NCBI GenBank assembly: GCA_964348185.1
Contig: CAYGBW010000037.1
Span: forward strand, 1 to 39,093
Direction: 5' to 3'
Source of the DNA: CAYGBW01 sp964348185
GTDB lineage: Bacteria > Desulfobacterota > BSN033 > WVXP01
DNA: 39,093 bases
The translations under genes were made by a program, and so were the position numbers. Positions 33,198 through 39,093 of the stretch are shown here, one piece after another. Numbering within the stretch: position 1 is the stretch's first letter; each line of letters begins with the position of its first letter. The notes below the pieces were generated by a model that ran no database searches, was not told where the DNA came from, and worked only from the letters and a program-made list of their open reading frames with translations.

Positions 33198-34757
33198 ATG
33201 GATAGAACAGTTTTGAAAAGACTGGCTTTTGGATTATGGATAACTGCCTTCATTTTAGCTGGTTTTGCGGTCGTTGCATCGGCTGACGAGCCGTTTGTCG
33301 ATTCCGGAAAAGTCGTGTTTGGAGTCTACACGGATATCCAGACCATGGATCCGGCAGAGGCCTTTGTCTGGTATTCCTCCACGATCGCCAGGAACGCCCA
33401 TGAGGGACTCGCCGAGTACAACCTGAAAAACTTTTCGATTGAACCTCTACTGGCTGAGTCCTGGGAACTTCGCGAGGATGGAGGCACCTTCCATTTGCGC
33501 AAGGGGGTCAGATTTCACGATGGCACGGAGTTCAACGCCGAAGCGGTGAGATTCAACTGGAAAAGAATCATGGCCATCAACAAGGGCCCGGCAACGTGGC
33601 TAAAGGACATCAAGGACATTCAGGTCATCGACAACCACACGGTCCGAATCGTGACCACTGAGAATTGGGCCTTCCTGCTCGACGTTCTGGCTTCCCACCG
33701 GGTTTTCCTCATGGCCAGTCCCTCAGCGGTCAAGAAGCACGCTACCGAGGGGGATCCGTGGGCAACGAAGTGGTTTCACGATCACACCGCCGGGACCGGT
33801 CCCTATATGGCCAAAGAATGGGTGCCTAACCAGTACATCACCCTGGTCAGAAACGAGGATTACTGGAAGGGCTGGTCCGGGAAGCATTTCAGTGAGGTCG
33901 TCTATCGGATCGTCCCAGAGGCAAGCACCCTGCAGATGTTGATCAAGAAGGGAGAGGTTGATCTGATCAATAACATTACGGCTGAGTACTGGGATGTGCT
34001 TGGCGCCGATCCCAACATCACCGCCAAGGTCTTCCCATCGTTCTCCGAATTCTACTTCCTCATGAACAACACCCGCGGGGCTCTTACCGACAAGAACCTG
34101 AGGTGGGCGATCACCTATGCCATCGATTACGAGGCCTGCCGGGAGGCCTTGAAAGCACCTGCCAGTAAGTTGTTGATCGGCCCCTCATACACGCAGGACC
34201 TCGAGAAGGCGATGGAATACAAGGACAAAAGCGCTTACGCGGGCAAAGACCCTGGGATCGTCCTGACATACGTCAGCGGCAGCGGTAGTCATGAGGCCTT
34301 CGCCCTGATCATTCAGGACAACCTCAAGAGAATCGGCATCAATGTCAAATTGAAGGCACTGGTGTGGCCTTCGTTTGCCAAGGAGATCTACGGGAACCCC
34401 AAGGAAGCGGGAGACCTGTACACGTTCTATGCGTCGTCCATCATTGCTGATCCTTACGGAACCCTGTACAAGATACTCCATTCCAATTCCAATAACCCTG
34501 GGGGGGCGAACCTGGGTTACTCAAATCCGGAATTTGACGCACTCCTCGACCGGGCAGCAACCACCATCGATCGGGACAAGAGAATGGCCCTCTACGAAGA
34601 GGCCAAGCAACTGGCCGTGGATGATGCGGCTTATGTGTGGCTCCTCATGATGCCATACATAGCCATCCACCGAGACGAAATCAAAGTCTATCCCTACACC
34701 CAGCTTGGGGACGCCCTGGGAAACCTCTTCTATTTCTACGATCTTTACCGAGAATAG
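33198..34757 (+). CDS. Dipeptide/oligopeptide-type ABC substrate-binding protein (family 5), second operon
   Basis: A 519-residue family-5 binding protein. The open frame extends 8 codons upstream, but the ATG at 33198 fits the AAAGGAGG before it and gives a clean signal peptide (hydrophobic core ending VVASA, cleavage near residue 30). Family landmarks are TDIQTMDPAEAFVW, HLRKGVRFHDGTEFNAEAV, GTGPYMAKEWVP and LRWAITYAIDYE. It lies 99 bases after the ferredoxin gene and is probably co-transcribed with AOR. Aldehydes or acids derived from its ligand could feed the AOR. Its sequence differs clearly from the first operon's binding protein, so a different ligand is expected. Confidence 0.95.
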   Translation: MDRTVLKRLAFGLWITAFILAGFAVVASADEPFVDSGKVVFGVYTDIQTMDPAEAFVWYSSTIARNAHEGLAEYNLKNFSIEPLLAESWELREDGGTFHLRKGVRFHDGTEFNAEAVRFNWKRIMAINKGPATWLKDIKDIQVIDNHTVRIVTTENWAFLLDVLASHRVFLMASPSAVKKHATEGDPWATKWFHDHTAGTGPYMAKEWVPNQYITLVRNEDYWKGWSGKHFSEVVYRIVPEASTLQMLIKKGEVDLINNITAEYWDVLGADPNITAKVFPSFSEFYFLMNNTRGALTDKNLRWAITYAIDYEACREALKAPASKLLIGPSYTQDLEKAMEYKDKSAYAGKDPGIVLTYVSGSGSHEAFALIIQDNLKRIGINVKLKALVWPSFAKEIYGNPKEAGDLYTFYASSIIADPYGTLYKILHSNSNNPGGANLGYSNPEFDALLDRAATTIDRDKRMALYEEAKQLAVDDAAYVWLLMMPYIAIHRDEIKVYPYTQLGDALGNLFYFYDLYRE

Positions 34758-34794
34758 GAATCGTTCCTGGTCTGCCTCAGCCTGGTAAGTGATG

Positions 34795-34833
34795 AGAAGG
34801 GTAGGTTCACGCCACGGGCGAACCTACCCTTCT
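34795..34833 (+). other. Strong intercistronic hairpin after the second Opp binding-protein gene
   Basis: AGAAGGGTAGGTTC (34795-34808) pairs perfectly over 14 bp with GAACCTACCCTTCT (34820-34833), leaving an 11-base loop in which GCC and GGC can pair further. Only two T follow, so it resembles a 3'-protecting or partially terminating structure. It lies 37 bases after the binding-protein stop codon. Confidence 0.65.
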
Positions 34834-34913
34834 TGCACGAGGGTACCCCCATCAACACTTTGATGATACAATGGTGCGAGTTACATCGTTGGGACAAAAC
34901 GATAAGTAGTCGG

Positions 34914-35102
34914 CACTGAAAAATACCCCTTCCGCTCTCTGAACGAAGTTTTTGACCCGTTCTAAGGCTCGGTCGTTCGATCTTCCGAACTCGGCCTGGC
35001 GGCCTCAAACAGCGGAATCTCGCCCCTTTGGGGACACTCCCCTCGCCAAGACGGGTAGCCCCAAAAACTTCGTGATGTTCGCTCCAGGGCCATTTTTCAG
35101 TG
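34914..35102. mobile_element. 189-bp palindromic (MITE-like) element inside the second Opp operon
   Basis: The outer inverted repeats are CACTGAAAAAT (34914-34924) and ATTTTTCAGTG (35092-35102). Inside them lies a second pair, ACGAAGTTTTTG (34943-34954) and CAAAAACTTCGT (35062-35073), directly extended by ACCCGT (34955-34960) and ACGGGT (35051-35056). The centre holds smaller palindromes (GGCC-TGGC-GGCC, CCCC-TTT-GGGG). No ORF with coding character is present. The nested symmetry suggests a non-autonomous miniature element or a structured RNA. It makes up most of the unusually long 420-bp gap between the binding-protein and first permease genes; the rest of that gap is the upstream hairpin and about 75 bp before the permease start. 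Confidence 0.55.
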
Positions 35103-35177
35103 GGAATTAGGTAGACAATCCAGAGGAGACGCTCGACCCTCTCAGTCTTAGCCCCTTTCACAGGAACTCGGAACAGA

Positions 35178-36194
35178 ATGGAAAGCCGTTTTAGACAAAG
35201 GATCCTGCAAAGGATAATGACGGTCATACCGGTCGTTCTGCTCGCCATCACCATTGTCTTCTTCATCTCGCGCCTCATACCCGGTGACCCGGCCAGGCTG
35301 ATTGCAGGCCAGTTCGCTACGGAAGAACAAGTCCAGCAGATCCGGGAGGAGTATAATCTCGACAAGCCGATTCCGATCCAGTACTTCCTCTACTTGCGCG
35401 ATACCTTGCGCGGTGATTTCGGAACGTCGATGCATACGAGAAGGCCGGTCATGGAAGACATCAAACAGTTTTACCCGGCCACCATAGAATTGGGGGTGGT
35501 CAGCATCGTCTTGGTGATCATCATCGGGGTTCCCCTGGGGGTCATCTCTGCTATCAAGAAGGACAAGCTGCCAGACCATTTTGCCCGGTTTTTTGCGCTG
35601 GGGGGGGTGGCTGCCCCGATTTTCTGGGTGGGTATCCTGTTGCAGCTGTTGCTCTTCTATAAACTGGGACTGCTCCCTGTTGGAGACAGGCTTTCCTATG
35701 GTATTGCCCCACCCCACCCCATTACAGGGCTCTACATACTCGACAGTCTTCTGACAGGCAATTGGAAAGCCTTTTGGGACGCACTCCACCATATGATATT
35801 ACCCGCCATGCTCATGAGTGTATCCTCCATGTCTTCTGTCGTCCGACAGACACGGGGGGAGATGCTCAAAGTGATGAGAGAAGACTACGTGCTTTTTCAC
35901 GCCGCCTATGGGCTGGCGGACCGGATGATCATCTACAAGTATGTACTCCGGAATGCGCTCACCCCAACGGTTTCCGTACTGGGTCTTATCTTTGGTCTTC
36001 TCCTGTCGAGGTCCTTTCTGGTTGAAACGGTTTGCGGGTGGCCGGGAATCGGAAGATACGTGGCCCTAGCGGTGCTCAGTTCCGACTTTCCGGCCATCGT
36101 CGGGGCCACCCTGGTCATCGCGTTCAGCTACGCCCTCATTAACCTGTTGGTGGACATCGCTTATATGCTCCTCAATCCCAAAGTGCGGATATGA
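35178..36194 (+). CDS. Peptide-type ABC permease DppB-like, second operon
   Basis: A 338-residue DppB/OppB-type inner-membrane permease with six hydrophobic segments. The start MESRFRQRILQRIMTVIPVV is typical, SRLIPGDPA follows helix 1, and the EAA region is DYVLFHAAYGLADRMIIYKYVLRNALTPTV in divergent form. The ATG at 35178 is preceded by a poorly spaced AGGA. It stands 420 bases from the binding-protein gene because of the hairpin and the palindromic element, and 10 bases from the DppC-like gene. Confidence 0.94.
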   Translation: MESRFRQRILQRIMTVIPVVLLAITIVFFISRLIPGDPARLIAGQFATEEQVQQIREEYNLDKPIPIQYFLYLRDTLRGDFGTSMHTRRPVMEDIKQFYPATIELGVVSIVLVIIIGVPLGVISAIKKDKLPDHFARFFALGGVAAPIFWVGILLQLLLFYKLGLLPVGDRLSYGIAPPHPITGLYILDSLLTGNWKAFWDALHHMILPAMLMSVSSMSSVVRQTRGEMLKVMREDYVLFHAAYGLADRMIIYKYVLRNALTPTVSVLGLIFGLLLSRSFLVETVCGWPGIGRYVALAVLSSDFPAIVGATLVIAFSYALINLLVDIAYMLLNPKVRI

Positions 36195-36204
36195 AGAAAA
36201 GCCA

Positions 36205-37062
36205 ATGAACAACGAGACGAAAGGAACCCACCGGCTAGGGTACGCCCTGTATTCCATCAGGAAATCGCCGATGGCGATGATTGGCATATTCATGCTGACC
36301 ATGATTATCCTTATCGCCGTTTCTGCCCCTTATATCGCCCCGCACCCAGATCAAATCTATGATGTGAATATTAAGAACAAACTCCAGCCACCGAGCCAGG
36401 AACATCTCTTTGGAACGGATAACCATGGGAGGGACATCCTGAGTCGGATGATATTTGGTACCCGGATATCCCTTGAGGTGGCGGTGATCGTGGTTTCACT
36501 GGCCACACTGATCGGGACTACCTTGGGACTGATCGCCGGGTATTACGGGGGAATGGTTGACCTTGTTGTCATGAGGATCACCGATGCCTTTCTCGCATTT
36601 CCACCTCTGGTTCTGGCTTTGTGCATTCAGGCTGCCCTGGGGCCCAGCGTGTCGAACACCATGATAGCCCTTTCATTGGTCTGGTGGACATGGTACGCCC
36701 GGATTGTCAGGGGTCAGGTCCTCAGTATTAAAGAAGAACTCTACATAGAGAGCGCCCGTACGATGGGGGTGCGCAACTTCAGGATGATGTTTCGCCACAT
36801 CCTCCCGAACTGTACCGGACCGATCATTGTTCAAGGGACGCTCCAGATGGGCTACGCGGTCATCGCCACCGCCGGCCTGGGTTTCCTCGGGGTCGGCGCT
36901 CAGGAGCCCCTTCCGGAATGGGGCCTCATGGTGGCATCGGGAAGAAAGTTTCTACCCGATTGGTGGTGGATATCGACCTTCCCTGGATTCGCCATCTTTT
37001 GGCTCGTACTCGGCTTCTGTCTGTTGGGTGACGCCGTAAGGGATATCTACGAACGGAGTTGA
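36205..37062 (+). CDS. Peptide-type ABC permease DppC-like, second operon
   Basis: A 285-residue DppC/OppC-type permease. After the first helix come APHPDQIYD and the conserved HLFGTDNHGRDILSRM, and the EAA loop reads ESARTMGVRNFRMMFRHILPN. It ends with the usual LGDAVRDIYE segment. The ribosome binding site before the ATG is weak (GAAAAG). Only 3 bases separate its stop from the next ATPase gene. Confidence 0.94.
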   Translation: MNNETKGTHRLGYALYSIRKSPMAMIGIFMLTMIILIAVSAPYIAPHPDQIYDVNIKNKLQPPSQEHLFGTDNHGRDILSRMIFGTRISLEVAVIVVSLATLIGTTLGLIAGYYGGMVDLVVMRITDAFLAFPPLVLALCIQAALGPSVSNTMIALSLVWWTWYARIVRGQVLSIKEELYIESARTMGVRNFRMMFRHILPNCTGPIIVQGTLQMGYAVIATAGLGFLGVGAQEPLPEWGLMVASGRKFLPDWWWISTFPGFAIFWLVLGFCLLGDAVRDIYERS

Positions 37063-37065
37063 ACC

Positions 37066-38067
37066 ATGAACAGGCCCCCTCCCAACGAATCGATTCTTCA
37101 AGTTACCGGATTGAGGACCCGGTTTTACACGTACGAGGGAGCGCTCGATGCGGTTAACGGAATCGCCCTTGACGTCAGGAGGAATGAGACCGTCGGCCTG
37201 GTTGGGGAGACGGGCTGCGGGAAATCGGTTACGGCCCTTTCTATCATGAGGCTCATCCAAGATCCCCCTGGCAAGATCGTGTCCGGATCGATTGTTTTCG
37301 AGGGGGAGGATCTGATGACCAAAAGTGTCGGTGAAATGCGGGCCATGCGGGGGGCCAACATGGCGATGGTTTTTCAAAAACCGATGTCCTCCCTGAATCC
37401 GAGCTTCAGGATAGGCACCCAAATGGCGGATATCATCAGCCTCCATCAGCAGGTCGGAAAGAAGGAGGCCTGGGGGCGAGCGATCGACCTTCTCAAAAGC
37501 GTCAGGATAGCCGCTCCGGAGAACGTGGTCAAGCGGTACCCCCATGAACTCAGCGGCGGCATGCGGCAACGGGTCATGATCGCGACAGCCCTGTCGTCAA
37601 ACCCTGATCTCCTCATCGCTGATGAGCCGACGACGGCCTTGGACGCGACCATTCAAAAGCAGATTCTGGCTTTGATAGAAGATTTGAGGCAAGAATTTGG
37701 TTTTTCCATGCTGTTTATCAGTCACGATCTAAGGACGATCTACAATATCTGTGACCGTATATATGTCATGTATGCGGGGAGCATGGTTGAACTTGGAACG
37801 ATCGAAAGCGTTTTTGAACATCCCTGCCATCCTTATCTGCGAGCCTTGATGGACAGCCTGCCGAGATTCGACTCCAGAAGGGATAGCTTGGCCGCTATTC
37901 CCGGGACGATCCCCAGTCTTCTGAATCCGCCCCCGGGCTGTCGGTTTCATCCGAGGTGCACTTCTGCGTTCGAGCGGTGTGAGAGAGAGACTCCCAACCT
38001 CCGGGAAGTCGGCCAGGATCACTGGGTCGCCTGTTTCAGAGCAATGGAGGGGGAAGGGCGTGAGTGA
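37066..38067 (+). CDS. Peptide-type ABC ATPase DppD-like, second operon
   Basis: A 333-residue ABC ATPase. Walker A is GETGCGKS (47-54), the Q-loop is MVFQKPMSSLNP (Gln104; Lys replaces the usual Asp), the signature is LSGGMRQR and Walker B LLIADEPTTALD. The C-terminal oligopeptide domain has the cysteine spacing (GCRFHPRC, then two further cysteines) associated with a 4Fe-4S cluster in DppD relatives. The ATG at 37066 follows GGAG by 7 bases. It overlaps the next gene by 8 bases. Confidence 0.94.
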   Translation: MNRPPPNESILQVTGLRTRFYTYEGALDAVNGIALDVRRNETVGLVGETGCGKSVTALSIMRLIQDPPGKIVSGSIVFEGEDLMTKSVGEMRAMRGANMAMVFQKPMSSLNPSFRIGTQMADIISLHQQVGKKEAWGRAIDLLKSVRIAAPENVVKRYPHELSGGMRQRVMIATALSSNPDLLIADEPTTALDATIQKQILALIEDLRQEFGFSMLFISHDLRTIYNICDRIYVMYAGSMVELGTIESVFEHPCHPYLRALMDSLPRFDSRRDSLAAIPGTIPSLLNPPPGCRFHPRCTSAFERCERETPNLREVGQDHWVACFRAMEGEGRE

Positions 38068-39025
38068 TCTGATTCAAGTTCAGGACCTCAAGAAACATTT
38101 TCCATTGGGTGGCGCCCTTTTCTCCAAGGATAAGCCCAAAGTGATTGCCGTTGACGGGGTCGTTTTTTCCATTCAGCGAGGGGAGACGGTAGGCCTCGTC
38201 GGAGAGAGCGGGTGTGGGAAAACAACGATAGGAAGACTGTTGACCCGAGTGATCAAGGCCGACTCGGGAAGGGTCCTCTTTGAAGGGCGAGATATTCTGT
38301 CGATGGATGAGGGGGAATTCAGGAGCATTCAGAAGGACATCCAGATGGTCTTCCAGGATCCCCAGGCCTCTCTCAACCCAAGGATGACCATAAAGGCGAG
38401 CATCAAAGAGCCTTTTGTCGTTCACCAGGTAAATGAAAAAAGCCGTATTGATCACGAGATTATGCGCCTCATCAGGGCTGTCGGGCTGAGTCCGGAGCAC
38501 CTGAATCGATACCCCCAGGAATTGTCCGGAGGACAGCAGCAACGGGTCGGAATCTGTAAAGCCATCGCCCTGAATCCGAAATTCTTGATTTTGGACGAGC
38601 CGACGTCCTCCCTCGATGTGTGTGTCCAGGCCCAAATCCTAAACACCCTGAAAATGATCCAACAAGAAATGGATTTGACCTATCTTTTCATCTCTCATGA
38701 CCTGAGCGTGATCAAACACATGAGCAACCGGATTGTCGTGATGTACCTCGGTCAACTCGTTGAGATGGCCCCCACGGACCAACTCTTCGAGGGCATGTTA
38801 CACCCCTATACTCAGGCGCTCTTCTCAGCTGTTCCAACCTTTCGGAACGAAGCAAGACGGTTTGACATTATCCTCCAGGGAGATGTCCCGAATCCGTTGA
38901 AACCACCGGAGGGGTGTCGGTTTCATCCCAGATGCCACCGTCGCTTCACCGTTTGTGAAACAGAACCACCCCCACTCGTTGAAAGGGCCGATGGCCATCT
39001 GGTGCGATGTAACAGGGTTGATTGA
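38060..39025 (+). CDS. Peptide-type ABC ATPase DppF-like, second operon
   Basis: A 321-residue ABC ATPase. The frame is open from 37979, but the GTG at 38060 (SDLIQVQDLKKHFPLGG following) gives the correct family N-terminus and lies just after GGAGGGGGAAGG, overlapping the upstream stop by 8 bases. Walker A is GESGCGKT (48-55), the Q-loop is MVFQDPQASLNP, the signature is LSGGQQQR and Walker B LILDEPTSSLD. The C-terminal GCRFHPRC cysteine motif is present. It closes the operon; the remaining 68 bases of the window hold no supported gene. Confidence 0.94.
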   Translation: MSDLIQVQDLKKHFPLGGALFSKDKPKVIAVDGVVFSIQRGETVGLVGESGCGKTTIGRLLTRVIKADSGRVLFEGRDILSMDEGEFRSIQKDIQMVFQDPQASLNPRMTIKASIKEPFVVHQVNEKSRIDHEIMRLIRAVGLSPEHLNRYPQELSGGQQQRVGICKAIALNPKFLILDEPTSSLDVCVQAQILNTLKMIQQEMDLTYLFISHDLSVIKHMSNRIVVMYLGQLVEMAPTDQLFEGMLHPYTQALFSAVPTFRNEARRFDIILQGDVPNPLKPPEGCRFHPRCHRRFTVCETEPPPLVERADGHLVRCNRVD

Positions 39026-39093
39026 TTTTACAATAGGGGGACTTTGGAAACATGCATTATCTGGACTTTTTCGGCAGTCTCAGATGATATCGA

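Noticed and set aside
39026..39093. Possible start of another gene at the right edge (ATG near 39052)
   Set aside because: The frame reaches a stop after 11 codons; nothing supportable remains in the last 68 bases.

Overview
The window looks like a piece of an anaerobic bacterial chromosome, most likely from the Desulfobacterota (deltaproteobacterial) side of the tree. This is inferred from gene content: a TRAP transporter, a LarA-type nickel enzyme, a tungsten aldehyde:ferredoxin oxidoreductase with a multi-cluster ferredoxin, two oligopeptide-type ABC operons, a decayed four-helix-bundle (S23) gene flanked by heptamer repeats, and a GC content judged by eye to be a little above 50%. No rRNA, tRNA, CRISPR array, phage gene or complete transposase was found. 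Nearly all of the window is catabolic and transport gene clusters.

Layout. After the 3' end of an unidentified gene (1-156, +), positions 168-14699 hold twelve well-supported genes, all read leftward. In transcription order the first group is a split transketolase (14699-12814), an iron-type alcohol dehydrogenase, a LarA-family racemase/epimerase, a sugar-type (CUT1) ABC transporter with no ATPase gene, and a cytoplasmic serine hydrolase. A second leftward group follows (5369-168): TRAP genes dctP-dctQ-dctM, a cupin, an Asp/Glu-racemase-like protein and a xylose-isomerase-like TIM barrel. Diverging from the transketolase promoter is a complete rightward Dpp/Opp operon (15027-20486). Opposite its end lies a leftward trio of cytoplasmic hydrolases (M28 peptidase, amidase, alpha/beta hydrolase; 20497-24641), which diverges from a GntR/FCD regulator (24847-25551).

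Positions 25574-30384 are a less ordered leftward region: a HAD phosphatase, a decayed PAS histidine kinase, an S23-type remnant element, an argininosuccinate-lyase-like enzyme, a TrmO-like protein, an iron-sulfur flavoprotein-like reductase, and a small possibly frameshifted ORF. From a near-consensus promoter at 30588 everything runs rightward: AOR, its ferredoxin partner, then a second complete Dpp/Opp operon (33198-39025). A 189-bp palindromic element lies between that operon's binding-protein and permease genes.

How it fits together. The best candidate for an undescribed system is a regulon. A closely matching 30-bp element (23 of 30 positions; TTGTAT-N-CAA box, 5-nt gap, TTGAC -35 box, then GTATT) lies upstream of both the transketolase operon and the hydrolase/GntR divergon. 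It was not seen in the other intergenic regions. This suggests the GntR regulator jointly controls import through the first Opp system, cytoplasmic hydrolysis by the amidase, esterase and peptidase, and breakdown by the transketolase, alcohol dehydrogenase and LarA-like enzyme. The substrate cannot be read from the sequence. Separately, each of the four transporter operons has a potential hairpin just after the binding-protein gene, which could raise the level of that protein over the permeases.
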